Part shown: positions 50,817 through 58,846 of the stretch, piece after piece | Position numbering within the stretch: position 1 is the stretch's first letter | Layout: every line of letters begins with the position of its first letter | Assembly (NCBI RefSeq): GCF_900100345.1 | Contig: NZ_FMTT01000023.1 | Location: 1 to 64,000 of the forward strand | Direction of reading: 5' to 3' | From: Paenibacillus tianmuensis | Lineage (GTDB): Bacteria > Bacillota > Bacilli > Paenibacillales > NBRC-103111 | Length of the DNA: 64,000 nt | Notes under the pieces: generated by a model | The model's database searches: none | What the model saw: only the letters and a program-made list of their open reading frames with translations | What the model was told of the DNA's origin: nothing | Position numbers and translations under genes: made by a program

Positions 50817-51542
50817 ATGACCACTGTTCAAGATATTGCTAAGATGATTGACCATTCCCTCTTAAAGCCGGAACTCACAGAACAAGAGGTACGTGAAGGT
50901 TGCAGAATCGCAAAACAATACGATGTCGCGTCCGTATGTGTAAAGCCTTGCGATGTGAAAATTGCCCAGGAGGAACTTCAAGGTACCAATGTCCTTGTCA
51001 CGACAGTTATTGGGTTTCCACACGGGTCGAATTTGACCCAGATCAAAGTACTTGAAGCAGAAGAAGCGATTCGTGACGGAGCAGTTGAGCTCGATATGGT
51101 TCTGAACATAGGAAGACTGTTATCCCGCAGGTTTGATTATGTAGAACAAGATATCCGAGCAGTGGTGGAGATTGCCCATAATCATCAAGTAGCCGTCAAG
51201 GTGATTCTTGAGAATTGCTATCTAACGGATGAACTGAAAGAGATTGCTTCTCGTTTGTGCGAAAACGCCGGAGCGGATTTTATCAAAACTTCAACCGGTT
51301 ACGGTTCGGGTGGAGCAACGATTCCAGACCTTGAATTGATGCGCCGCGTCACCGGACCACGTGTACAGATAAAAGCCGCTGGAGGTGTACGCACATTGGA
51401 CAATGCACTCGCGATAAGGGCAGTCGGCGCATCCCGATTCGGTGCGACCGCAACCATTGCTATTTTGGAGGGAGCCAAAAAGCGAGTAGTGAACGGAGGA
51501 GTTCTACAGGCTGACAAGAACGCTCTAGGTAAGGGATATTAA
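50817..51542 (+). CDS. deoC: Deoxyribose-phosphate aldolase
   Basis: 241-residue class I aldolase that splits 2-deoxy-D-ribose 5-phosphate into glyceraldehyde 3-phosphate and acetaldehyde. Signatures are MIDHSLLKPELTEQEVREGC, VLVTTVIGFPHGSNLTQIKV, ELDMVLNIG, the Schiff-base lysine in ADFIKTSTGYGSGGAT and the second lysine in VQIKAAGGVRT. Length is typical of the Bacillales enzyme. TAGGAGG is 8 bases before the ATG. No other deo genes adjoin, so it is a single-gene unit under the divergent GntR regulator; a terminator follows at 51632. Confidence 0.96.
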   Translation: MTTVQDIAKMIDHSLLKPELTEQEVREGCRIAKQYDVASVCVKPCDVKIAQEELQGTNVLVTTVIGFPHGSNLTQIKVLEAEEAIRDGAVELDMVLNIGRLLSRRFDYVEQDIRAVVEIAHNHQVAVKVILENCYLTDELKEIASRLCENAGADFIKTSTGYGSGGATIPDLELMRRVTGPRVQIKAAGGVRTLDNALAIRAVGASRFGATATIAILEGAKKRVVNGGVLQADKNALGKGY

Positions 51543-51631
51543 TAACTTTGGCTTAAAGCTGACGTCTGCTCGTAGTTCCACAGCATTGCTTGTTATGCGT
51601 CGAATCGCCATATCTCTATGTTTTGCTCCAA

Positions 51632-51679
51632 CAAAAAGCAGACCAAAACTGGAATAAAACAGGCCTGGTCTGCTTTTTG
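51632..51679 (+). terminator. Terminator of deoC
   Basis: CAAAAAGCAGACCA (51632-51645) and TGGTCTGCTTTTTG (51666-51679) are perfect arms around a 20-base loop with its own T run. Confidence 0.85.
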
Positions 51680-51682
51680 TTA

Positions 51683-52024
51683 TCAACTTTCCATCAAATC
51701 ACTGAACTCTCGTTCCCTATAGTTCATCCCGAACGATCTCATCCAGCCCAAGGCTTACGAATAAAATCATTGTACGCTTCCTTTGAGTTCCTGATAAGCA
51801 ACGCTCACCTGACGAGGTATGTCAACATGTGACAAATAGTTTTTACCTTTCTTCCACTTACTTTGCGGGTGGTGACAGCTTCGCTGGTACTGCCCCTTCA
51901 TACGCCATGGAAGGGATGCGGGAGCGGTTTTCCTCCCATGCAATAATTGCACGATCGCTTCCCAGAAACTTTTCAAACCTAATCTCGTATAACAGAATAA
52001 CGAACCTAAAAGGAGGTTTTTCGG
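51683..52024. other. Intergenic stretch before the PMP3 gene
   Basis: No convincing gene. Minus-strand frames around 51767-51976 lack a ribosome binding site and family. The right end carries the strong ribosome binding site of the PMP3 gene. Confidence 0.4.
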
Positions 52025-52213
52025 ATGTATCTTCTAGCTATACTGCTCCCTCCTGTAGCCGTTCTATTTTGCGGAAAACCGATACAGGCCCTTCTCAACT
52101 TTATTCTGACGCTCTTCTTCTGGCTGCCGGGCGTCATTCACGCTTGTCTGGTCGTTCACGAACGCAAGCAGGATCAACGGATGGAAAGAATGTCCCGGAA
52201 CTCGTACAGGTAA
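52025..52213 (+). CDS. PMP3/YqaE family small membrane protein
   Basis: 62 residues with two membrane helices: LLAILLPPVAVLFCGKPIQA and LLNFILTLFFWLPGVIHACL, plus a charged tail. This is the PMP3 (UPF0057) pattern, in which the PP in helix 1 and the LxxLPGxIHA end of helix 2 are conserved. Related proteins modulate membrane potential and salt tolerance. AAAGGAGGT sits 8 bases before the ATG. Monocistronic, with a terminator at 52241. Confidence 0.9.
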   Translation: MYLLAILLPPVAVLFCGKPIQALLNFILTLFFWLPGVIHACLVVHERKQDQRMERMSRNSYR

Positions 52214-52240
52214 TTGGGTATGGGAAGCGGGTCACCGCAA

Positions 52241-52277
52241 AAAAACACTTCTCTCATCGGAAGTGTTTTTTGTTTTT
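52241..52277 (+). terminator. Terminator of the PMP3 gene
   Basis: AAAAACACTTC (52241-52251) and GAAGTGTTTTT (52260-52270) followed by TGTTTTT. Confidence 0.85.
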
Positions 52278-52295
52278 AAGGGTTGTATTTTGTTG

Positions 52296-52326
52296 TTGAC
52301 TCTAACGTTACTTTATACTCTATAGT
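52296..52326 (+). promoter_or_regulatory. MerR-type promoter with 19-bp spacer
   Basis: TTGACT (52296-52301) and TATAGT (52321-52326) are 19 bp apart, the over-long spacing typical of promoters that MerR-family proteins activate by DNA distortion. CTAACGTTAC between them resembles their operator core. The gene below encodes a MerR/TipA-like protein, so autoregulation is likely. Confidence 0.6.
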
Positions 52327-52356
52327 GATGCTTGAAAGGAGGTCTCGACGATTCCG

Positions 52357-53097
52357 GTGAAAGTGAAAGAGGTTGCGGATTTAGTCGGCATCAGTGTGCG
52401 CACGCTTCATCATTACGATGCGATTGGATTATTGACCCCGGATGGGACTACGGAAGCCGGGTATCGCTTGTACTCTGACGATAATCTTGAAATGCTGCAG
52501 CAGATTTTATTTTTCAGAGAACTTGACTTCCCTTTAACGAAAATCAAAGAAATGATACACAGTCCTTCCTTTAACCGTCTGGAAGCGCTGGAGCTGCACC
52601 GGAACATGCTGTTCGAAAAACGCAGCAGGCTCGATAACATGATAGCGACGATCGATAAAACGATGCGACACGCGAAAGGAGAAATTCAAATGACGACGAA
52701 AGAAAAATTTGAAGGCTTTGACTTCAGCCGAAATCCTTATGAGCAAGAAGCCCACGAACGCTGGGGCAATGAAGCGGTCGATAAGGCCAACGCCAAGGTC
52801 GGCTCCATGTCGAAAAACGAACAGGAAGCGATGGGCAAAACGATGAATGGGATCTACGCCCAGCTGGCCGAACTTCGCGGCGGCTCGCCGGATTCCGCGG
52901 AGGCACAGGCGGCCATCAAAGAATGGTACGAGCTATTGAACCAAATGGGTCCTTACTCGCTCGAAGCCTTCAAAGGCTTGGGTCAAATGTATATGGATGA
53001 CGAGCGCTTCACCCAAAGCATCGACCGCTTCGGCGACGGATTGGCGAAATTTATGCGCGATGCGATGGCCGTTTATGCGGATACGAACCGGAAATAG
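52357..53097 (+). CDS. MerR family regulator with TipAS-type ligand domain
   Basis: 246 residues: N-terminal MerR winged helix (VKEVADLVGISVRTLHHYDA, TEAGYRLYSDDNLEMLQQIL), the linking coiled coil (LELHRNMLFEKRSRLDNMIA), and a C-terminal TipAS antibiotic-recognition-like domain (EKFEGFDFSRNPYEQEAHER, WGNEAVDKANAKV, FTQSIDRFGDGLAKFMRDAM). Such proteins bind hydrophobic drugs and activate multidrug genes and themselves. The start is uncertain: AGGAGG at about 52337-52342 is 14 bases from GTG 52357 but only about 8 from an in-frame ATT at 52351. The upstream promoter has the MerR spacing. Confidence 0.9.
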   Translation: MKVKEVADLVGISVRTLHHYDAIGLLTPDGTTEAGYRLYSDDNLEMLQQILFFRELDFPLTKIKEMIHSPSFNRLEALELHRNMLFEKRSRLDNMIATIDKTMRHAKGEIQMTTKEKFEGFDFSRNPYEQEAHERWGNEAVDKANAKVGSMSKNEQEAMGKTMNGIYAQLAELRGGSPDSAEAQAAIKEWYELLNQMGPYSLEAFKGLGQMYMDDERFTQSIDRFGDGLAKFMRDAMAVYADTNRK

Positions 53098-53103
53098 TAC
53101 GAT

Positions 53104-53153
53104 GGGCAGTCCCACAAGTCATTCCCGGATGACTTCGGGGCTGCCCTTTTTCG
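53104..53153 (+). terminator. Terminator of the MerR-like gene
   Basis: GGGCAG with AAGTCAT pairs with ATGACTT and CTGCCC, with small internal bulges, followed by TTTTTC. Confidence 0.75.
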
Positions 53154-53222
53154 TTGTTGGAGCCTCGAATAATCGCTTTTTGGATCGGTTAAGCTAAACT
53201 ATGGAAAGGATGGGATTCGCAG

Positions 53223-53852
53223 ATGGAGCATTTGGAATGTGACGTTTCCCCTTTAAAAAAGGAGCTCAAGGAACAATTAACGGACATCCTACACAGCATC
53301 GGAAAGGTCGTTTCCAGCCTGGACGAGGTCAATACGTGCCTGCTTAACGAGATCGAGCATATTTCCAAGCGGTTCTCCAAGACAGGGGCGCTTGCATCGA
53401 CCTATTATTTGAACTGTTTTCTGTCGCCCTATACGAGCAAGTATAGAGAGATTTCCCGTTCGGTGAACCACCTGGGTCTCAAACGCCAAGGCGCTCTCAT
53501 TGTCATCCAGCGGGAGGATAGCATCGATTCCTGGATCACCCCGGGCATCCTCCTGTCCGCGGAAATTACCAGTTCCTTGCTAGAGTCCATCTTCGTTCCG
53601 GGCAGCCCGCTGCATGACGGGGCCGTATTTATACGCTCCGATCAGATCGTCTCGGCCGCCAACATCCTCCCTCTGACCGAACGAACCTTCCCCAATCAAA
53701 AGCTGGGAACCCGTCACCGCGCCGCCATCGGGCTGTCGGAGCGGACCGATGCGTTAATCATTGTCGTATCCGAGGAAACCGGGAAAACCTCCTTTTGTCT
53801 GAACGGCCATCTTTATCCTTTCTCGATCCCCTCGGGATTCGTTATCCCTTAG
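53223..53852 (+). CDS. cdaS: Sporulation-type diadenylate cyclase CdaS
   Basis: 209 residues. An N-terminal two-helix autoinhibitory part (LKKELKEQLTDILHSIGKVV) is followed by the DisA_N diadenylate cyclase domain with its two catalytic motifs SPLHDGAVFI (DGA) and LGTRHRAAIGLSE (RHR), plus VVSEETGK. It makes c-di-AMP from two ATP. Lack of membrane helices separates it from CdaA, and lack of the helix-hairpin-helix part from DisA; CdaS acts in spore formation and germination in Bacillus. The gene ends overlapping, tail to tail by 4 bases, the DinB-like gene on the other strand. Confidence 0.92.
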   Translation: MEHLECDVSPLKKELKEQLTDILHSIGKVVSSLDEVNTCLLNEIEHISKRFSKTGALASTYYLNCFLSPYTSKYREISRSVNHLGLKRQGALIVIQREDSIDSWITPGILLSAEITSSLLESIFVPGSPLHDGAVFIRSDQIVSAANILPLTERTFPNQKLGTRHRAAIGLSERTDALIIVVSEETGKTSFCLNGHLYPFSIPSGFVIP

Positions 53853-54346
53853 CACAGCGCTTTCAGCTCTTTAATTTGCTCGATATGTCGTTCCTCATGC
53901 AAATACAATAATTCAACCCATTGATCTAAGGGCAAGTCGCCAAAAACAGGATGATTTACTGATATTGCCTTCAAAATGGATTTGTCGTCTATCTTACTAA
54001 GAACATCCATCAATTTATTTCTTGATTCGCTTAATAGTTGAACGATTTGCAAAACTTGAAAAGCTTCGGAGCTTGGTTCCGAAATCTTGGGGGCTTGAAT
54101 CTTATTAGACCGATCTGACACAAAGTGAACCGGTATGTGTTCTGAACCGGTTGGATTCTTTTGTTCAAGCCCAAACACAATTGCTTTTGCGAACAACTTT
54201 TCTGTAATAAACAAATGATGACAAACCTGAGCTATACTCCATTTACTCATCTCAAACCGACGATTGAATTCATCAAAACTTAGAGAAGAAACCTCATTTA
54301 GCAACTGCTCTCTGGTTGTAAATAATGTCTCTTCAAATTTATCCAT
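53849..54346 (-). CDS. DinB-like four-helix metalloprotein
   Basis: 165 residues of the DinB/YfiT-like superfamily: MSKWSIAQVCHHLFITEKLF (first metal-ligand His) and the C-terminal EERHIEQIKEL with the other histidine, in a four-helix bundle with a Ni/Zn site. These enzymes use bacillithiol or similar thiols as co-substrate in some cases. GAAAGGAGAT is 6 bases before ATG 54344-54346, so the longer frame to 54379 is not used. Function unknown in detail. Confidence 0.85.
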   Translation of the reverse strand: MDKFEETLFTTREQLLNEVSSLSFDEFNRRFEMSKWSIAQVCHHLFITEKLFAKAIVFGLEQKNPTGSEHIPVHFVSDRSNKIQAPKISEPSSEAFQVLQIVQLLSESRNKLMDVLSKIDDKSILKAISVNHPVFGDLPLDQWVELLYLHEERHIEQIKELKALC

Positions 54347-54451
54347 ACGATATCTCCTTTCGTTTCCAAATATCCACATTTATTATAACAAATTCCTTGC
54401 CTCTCTCAAGCAAAAAATAAACCATCATCTTGAAGCGATAAATGCCTTGCA

Positions 54452-54487
54452 CGAAAAAAACCGGACCCTTAAAGGATTCCGGTTCTC
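54452..54487 (-). terminator. Terminator of the DUF523 gene
   Basis: AACCGGACCCTTAAAGGATTCCGGTT forms a stem (AACCGGA with TCCGGTT and an inner CCTTTAAGG); on the minus strand followed by TTTTTT. Confidence 0.75.
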
Positions 54488-54493
54488 ATATGA

Positions 54494-54949
54494 TCAAAGA
54501 AAATCAGCAAGTCTCTCTTCTGAAACGACTTGAATTCCGTTTCTTCTAAGTAGAGCAGTTGTTACTCCATTTCCAACAATTTTCTTACCTTTAAATTCAC
54601 CGTTATAAATCATCGAACTTCCACAAGAGGGGCTAAACTCCTTAAGAATAACTACTGTTGCGTCGACCTCTTGAGCTTTTCTTAGAGTAGCATAAGCTCC
54701 CTTTACATACAGTTCTGTAACGTCTCTCCCCGATTTCTCGACAACTTTAGCCTTACCATCAAGGACATCTTCCCCACTACCACCAACGATCTCAGCTGGT
54801 TCTCTTGGAGTTGAAAATCCCCCGAGCAATTCTGGACATACAGTTATCGCTTGGTTATCTTCTAACAATTGGCGTATCTTGTTATCCAAACAATGCGTAC
54901 CATTATATCTTACCTCTAGCCCTGCTAAACAAGAGCTCACTAATATCAT
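54494..54949 (-). CDS. DUF523 domain protein (YbbK-like)
   Basis: 151 residues with the DUF523 signatures VSSCLAGLEVRYNGTHCLDN, ITVCPELLGGFSTPREPAEI and ILKEFSPSCGSSMIYNGEFK. The conserved cysteines (SCLAG, CPE, SPSCG) suggest a redox or metal role; the family also occurs fused to DUF1722. Cytoplasmic. The ATG at 54947-54949 has GAGGTGG about 6 bases upstream. Monocistronic. Confidence 0.9.
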   Translation of the reverse strand: MILVSSCLAGLEVRYNGTHCLDNKIRQLLEDNQAITVCPELLGGFSTPREPAEIVGGSGEDVLDGKAKVVEKSGRDVTELYVKGAYATLRKAQEVDATVVILKEFSPSCGSSMIYNGEFKGKKIVGNGVTTALLRRNGIQVVSEERLADFL

Positions 54950-55012
54950 TTATACCACCTCAATCTAATTGTACCATATTTCTTGGAGAGAATTTGCCTT
55001 GGCAATTAGAGC

Positions 55013-55055
55013 AAAAAACTCGAGTCCCTTCGTGTACAGGAAATCGAGTTTTTAA
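55013..55055 (-). terminator. Terminator of the 55076 gene
   Basis: AAAAAACTCGA (55013-55023) and TCGAGTTTTT (55044-55053) pair; on the minus strand the right arm comes first and the stem ends in TTTTTT. Confidence 0.6.
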
Positions 55056-55075
55056 TTGTGTCCAAGACCTAAAAC

Positions 55076-55468
55076 TTATTCCAATGATTTTTTTATTAAT
55101 TTGAATCGCTCGTTGATCATTTCATGGGGATTAATATGCTTTACTCCAGCAGCCTTCGCTGCAAAACTGGCGAAATTTAACCCTGCGCCAAATATTTGTA
55201 ACGCTCCGTCGGCGAGGTTTCCTTTTTTTAATTCTTCGATGCCGTCTTTAATAAAATTGTTACTTTCGTCCAGATGGCAATCAGCTATATATTTATTTCC
55301 TTCGTGAAATAATTTAAGATTTTCCAATACTTGATTTGCTGTTTCTTCTGAAATGCCCGCATCGATTTCCATAAGCATTTCGTTTATAGGTTTTACTAAT
55401 CTTCCATACAAGCTATCATATTCTTCACAGTAAGATGCTATTTTTTCCCGTAATTCTTTTGCATTCAT
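55076..55468 (-). CDS. Hypothetical helical protein, 130 residues
   Basis: Soluble and almost entirely alpha-helical (MNAKELREKIASYCEEYDSL, ANQVLENLKLFHEGNKYIAD, LADGALQIFGAGLNFASFAA). The alanine/glycine-rich C-terminal helix could be amphipathic. AAAGGAGCG is 6 bases upstream of the ATG at 55466-55468. Family not recognised; similar helical proteins in Bacillales are sometimes secreted WXG-like effectors or their chaperones, but no WXG motif is present. Confidence 0.65.
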   Translation of the reverse strand: MNAKELREKIASYCEEYDSLYGRLVKPINEMLMEIDAGISEETANQVLENLKLFHEGNKYIADCHLDESNNFIKDGIEELKKGNLADGALQIFGAGLNFASFAAKAAGVKHINPHEMINERFKLIKKSLE

Positions 55469-55586
55469 TGTTTTCGCTCCTTTAATTATATTTTTTCATC
55501 TGCTTTTTCACAACTCCAAATCCTAACATATTTAGCATGACATCTTTTATATACTTTGTAAATAATAATATATTATAAATATAAAA

Positions 55587-55661
55587 AAATAGGGCGGCCG
55601 CCAACATATCCTTGAAAAACATGCGTACGTTTTTCGCGTTTTGTTGGCGGTACCCCTATTT
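55587..55661. repeat. Nested long inverted repeat
   Basis: AAATAGGGCGGCCGCCAACA (55587-55606) and TGTTGGCGGTACCCCTATTT (55642-55661) are imperfect inverted copies. Inside them AAAAAC and GTTTTT form a second hairpin around 55615-55634. It lies between divergent transcription units and may be a terminator pair or a miniature mobile element. Confidence 0.55.
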
Positions 55662-55729
55662 CCGGTGATGGTTTCTACAGTGCGCACCCTTCGTTTGACG
55701 ATACCGAGCGTTTTCGCAGAACGCTGTGC

Positions 55730-56704
55730 TTACGGCATGGTGCGGCCCCGTGAGGCAACGTAGAGCGTGTACCACTCTTCCCTCGTAAGCGTGATCCGCT
55801 CCGCTTCGCCGCAAGCCTGGATGCGATCGGGACGCACAGTGCCGATCACCGGCTGGATCTTCGCGGGATGACGCAGCAGAAACGCGAGCACAATCGCTTC
55901 GGGCGATACGTCCTTCTGCTCAGCCATACGGCTGACCAAGGCTGCGGTGGCCCGGACGGATTCCGGCTGCCCCGACAAGTCGCCGCCTGTGAACAGACCC
56001 CGCGCGAGCGGGCTCCATGCCTGGATCTGGATATGTTCCATCTGGCAAAATTCCATCGTCCCTTCCGGGAACGAGACGCCGGTGCCCTGCGGCTGGTTTA
56101 AATGCACGCCTGCATCCAGCCAGTCCAGCTTGAGCAGACTCATTTCCAGCTGATTCGCGATGAGCGGCTGCCGGATCGCGGACTGCAGGAAGCGGATTTG
56201 CGCCGCGCTCATGTTCGAGACGCCGAACGCTCTCACTTTCCCCGCTTCGTGCAGTCGCTGGAACGCTTCCGCCACTTCTTCCGGTTCCATCAGCGGATCG
56301 GGCCGGTGCAGCAGCAAAATATCCAGCGTCTCGATGCCGAGCCGGCTTAAAATCCCGTCGACACTCGCTTCAATATGCTCCTTCGAGAAATCGTACCGCC
56401 CCGGAACCCCCTCTTCCTCGAAGCGGATGCCGCATTTGGATTGAATGATGATCCGCTCCCGCAGATCGGGACGCTCCTTCAACACTTGACCGAACACTTG
56501 CTCGGCCTTGCCCTTGGTGTAAATGTTCGCGTGATCGAACATATTGATGCCTGCGGAGAGCGCCGCCTCGACCGCTTCATGCGCCTGCTTGACGTGTTCC
56601 GCCGTGTACGGCTCCCGGTCCCAGCTTCCGCCAAGCCCCATGCAGCCGAGCACAATCCGGCTGGCGGGAAATCCGTGTTTATGTAATGGAATGGGTTTGT
56701 TCAT
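55730..56704 (-). CDS. Aldo/keto reductase
   Basis: 324 residues of the AKR superfamily, similar to Bacillus/E. coli YdhF-type oxidoreductases. Start RIVLGCMGLGGSW; catalytic tetrad Asp in MFDHANIYTKGKAEQVFG (with the usual Tyr), Lys in IIIQSKCGIRF and His in DILLLHRPDPLMEPEEVAEA; NADPH loop near VIGTVRPDRIQAC. GAGGAGC lies about 11 bases upstream of ATG 56702-56704, making the longer frame to 56737 unlikely. It is convergent with nothing and 86 bases after the arylamine N-acetyltransferase gene on the same strand. Substrate unknown. Confidence 0.92.
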   Translation of the reverse strand: MNKPIPLHKHGFPASRIVLGCMGLGGSWDREPYTAEHVKQAHEAVEAALSAGINMFDHANIYTKGKAEQVFGQVLKERPDLRERIIIQSKCGIRFEEEGVPGRYDFSKEHIEASVDGILSRLGIETLDILLLHRPDPLMEPEEVAEAFQRLHEAGKVRAFGVSNMSAAQIRFLQSAIRQPLIANQLEMSLLKLDWLDAGVHLNQPQGTGVSFPEGTMEFCQMEHIQIQAWSPLARGLFTGGDLSGQPESVRATAALVSRMAEQKDVSPEAIVLAFLLRHPAKIQPVIGTVRPDRIQACGEAERITLTREEWYTLYVASRGRTMP

Positions 56705-56790
56705 TGATAAGTACGCTCCTCTGCCTTGTTCTCGCAAGTCTGTCGTTATTATATGTCATGCTCGTGAACCGCTGCAATGGTGCGCCGGAC

Positions 56791-57540
56791 TTAGGGAGCG
56801 AGAAACCGCTCCAAGATGTCGTCGATGCGGCCGGCTTCGATCGTCTCTTTGGCTTTAGTCGGGCCGTCGACTACGGTCAAGGAATGATCGAACAGCGTCA
56901 TCCGGCCTGCCTCCGTCACTTTCATCAAAAAATAAACTTTGTTGAACGGCGATTCCGGGGCGTATTGCGTCTCGTTGCACACCTCGGCAAAATCCTCGAG
57001 CTGCTTCGGTTCCAGATCAAACCTGTACAGGATGGTCCAGTCCCGCTCCTCCTTCTTTTCCAAAATATATCCGTTCCGCAGCTCAGGATACGCTCTGATC
57101 CGATAGAAACCGTCCGCGTCCTGAATCTCCTCCCCGGTTATGGGCACCGGACGGCGCGGGGAGTTGCCGCCAAAGCCGACGTCAACCAAATATAGACGCC
57201 CCTCCAAACGAACGAGATTGGTGGCATGCGAGCCTTCCGTCCCCCATTGGCTTTCCCCCCGATAGACGGTTGCGGCAATCATATGGGTCTCGAACCCAAT
57301 CCGGCGCAGCAGCTCGCAGAACAATCCGTTTAACTCGTAGCAGACGCCTCCCCTGCGCTGGTTTACCAGTTTATCGAAGAGGTCGCCGGTCCGAAGCGCG
57401 ATCGGAATGCCGCGCAGAATATCTAAATTTTCAAAAGGAACCCGGGTCACATGCCGCTTTTGCAGCAGCGTCAAGCCTTCCAAGGTCTGTTGAACAGGCT
57501 CTGCTACTTCGATGCGCTGCAAGTAAAGACGCGTATCCAT
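56791..57540 (-). CDS. nat: Arylamine N-acetyltransferase
   Basis: 249 residues, the usual NAT length. Catalytic triad is visible: Cys in QRRGGVCYELNGLFCELLRR, His in GSHATNLVRLEG and Asp in LVDVGFGGNSP. RVPFENLDIL at the N-terminal helical part is the conserved PFENL motif. The enzyme acetylates aromatic amines and hydrazines by a ping-pong mechanism with acetyl-CoA; relatives close macrolactams in ansamycin pathways. ATG 57538-57540 is about 10 bases after GGGGG; ATG 57546 is also possible. A terminator separates it from the upstream biosynthetic-like operon, so it is probably independent. Confidence 0.92.
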   Translation of the reverse strand: MDTRLYLQRIEVAEPVQQTLEGLTLLQKRHVTRVPFENLDILRGIPIALRTGDLFDKLVNQRRGGVCYELNGLFCELLRRIGFETHMIAATVYRGESQWGTEGSHATNLVRLEGRLYLVDVGFGGNSPRRPVPITGEEIQDADGFYRIRAYPELRNGYILEKKEERDWTILYRFDLEPKQLEDFAEVCNETQYAPESPFNKVYFLMKVTEAGRMTLFDHSLTVVDGPTKAKETIEAGRIDDILERFLAP

Positions 57541-57692
57541 GTTCATTTTCCCCCATTTCTTATTTTTGGAATCCATGCTGCGGCGCCGAGGCACACGCAG
57601 GCAGTATCGTGTCGCAGATCGTTTCGATCTAGTATATGTCGAAGCGGCGATCGGTTCAACCACAATAATGCGGCTCCAAACCGCGGTGCATG

Positions 57693-57723
57693 AAAAAACA
57701 GCCGCCCGCAAGCAGCTGTTTTC
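57693..57723 (-). terminator. Terminator of the 57731-62482 operon
   Basis: AAAACAGCC (57695-57703) and AGCAGCTGTTTT (57711-57722) pair imperfectly; on the minus strand the stem ends in TTTTTTCA. It lies right after the stop of the last gene of the operon. Confidence 0.7.
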
Positions 57724-57730
57724 CTTCTGG

Positions 57731-58789
57731 CTATGTTCCTACCGGCTGTCCCGATTCCACGCGCTTTAACAGCCGCTCCAGCAGTGCCGGCTCTCTTTCC
57801 TTAAACGCCTCCAGCTTGGCGGGCATCTTCGCGAAAATCCGCTCATCGCCCTTCGTTTCCGCGATAGCCAGCTGATCGCGCAGCAGCTTCGCCTTGTTCG
57901 CGAGCTCTTCAAACGACTGATGCAGTTCCTCGTCCTGTTCGATGATGCCGTGCCGCGTGAAGTACCGGATTCGGTCCGCCATCACCTTTTTGTGCTCCCA
58001 GAGCAAATGCAGATGCCTTACGCCGTTGGGCGACACCAACGAAGGATGCCGCTCCGCTGCGGCTCTGAAGTACATTTGGAGATACTCGTATGTCGCCAGA
58101 CCGAACACTTCGCCATCCGGGTTATAATTGATCCGGTTCAAATGAGTCTCGCTGTTCAAATAATCACGCAACTGATCCGCGACCGCCACCGGATCAAACG
58201 CAAAGGGATGCTCCCCGTTGAACCGGTAAAAAAACGTATGGTGATCCGCCGTAAGCCCGCTTTCGATAAGCCGCCTCATCGATTCGCAGGCGCTTATGAA
58301 TTCCTCGAACGGAATTTTGAGGGTCCGGTACACCAGATTGCCATCGAACATCGAGACGTCGAACGTTCGTTCCTTTAGATCGTATCCGGAGAGCATCAGA
58401 TGATGGGGAAAGGCGTCGCCCCCATAGGCGGGGCCGATCGTAATTTTCGATTCGTCGATGAAGACGATCGCATAATAGCCTTGGCGAATGCGCCCGACCA
58501 TAAACTCGACAAGCTCATCCGGCCGAAAACCGGACAGCAGTTCATAATTGACCGCGCAGGTCAAAAGAAACGGATTGTTGAAATTCAGCTCGTTCGGCTT
58601 GCCCCGGAAAAAATCGAAAAAAAACTGCTGCCGTTTCTCCAGAAAGTGCTTCGTGCACGACATTTGGATGAAATTGGTATAGTACCAAGGCAGCGTCTCC
58701 TCGTAATTGTGCGTAATCGATAACGTATACGCCCAACGCAAGAAGCCTTTGATCGGCGGCGGCTGCAGCGGCAATTGATACCGACTCAT
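57731..58789 (-). CDS. Papain-like / BtrH-N-like protein of a biosynthetic operon
   Basis: 352-residue soluble protein. The central block has the order of a papain-like fold: Cys in FLLTCAVNYELLSGFRPDEL, a helix and strand (IRQGYYAIVFIDESKITIGP), His in GGDAFPHHLMLSGYDLKERT, and a strand FDVSMFDGNLVYRTLKI. This C-then-H order with a GYDxxxxxFxVxxxDG segment resembles the BtrH N-terminal/C39-like family found in natural-product loci; BtrH in butirosin synthesis moves an ACP-bound acyl group onto the aminoglycoside. The C-terminal 130 residues are helical. It is the last gene of the operon, 57 bases after the ABC ATPase. The family call is by eye and uncertain. Confidence 0.55.
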   Translation of the reverse strand: MSRYQLPLQPPPIKGFLRWAYTLSITHNYEETLPWYYTNFIQMSCTKHFLEKRQQFFFDFFRGKPNELNFNNPFLLTCAVNYELLSGFRPDELVEFMVGRIRQGYYAIVFIDESKITIGPAYGGDAFPHHLMLSGYDLKERTFDVSMFDGNLVYRTLKIPFEEFISACESMRRLIESGLTADHHTFFYRFNGEHPFAFDPVAVADQLRDYLNSETHLNRINYNPDGEVFGLATYEYLQMYFRAAAERHPSLVSPNGVRHLHLLWEHKKVMADRIRYFTRHGIIEQDEELHQSFEELANKAKLLRDQLAIAETKGDERIFAKMPAKLEAFKEREPALLERLLKRVESGQPVGT

Positions 58790-58846
58790 AACATAAACTC
58801 CCCCCTTGCCCTCCTCAAGTAGATGCGGTTGTTTTCGCTTGCGGGG

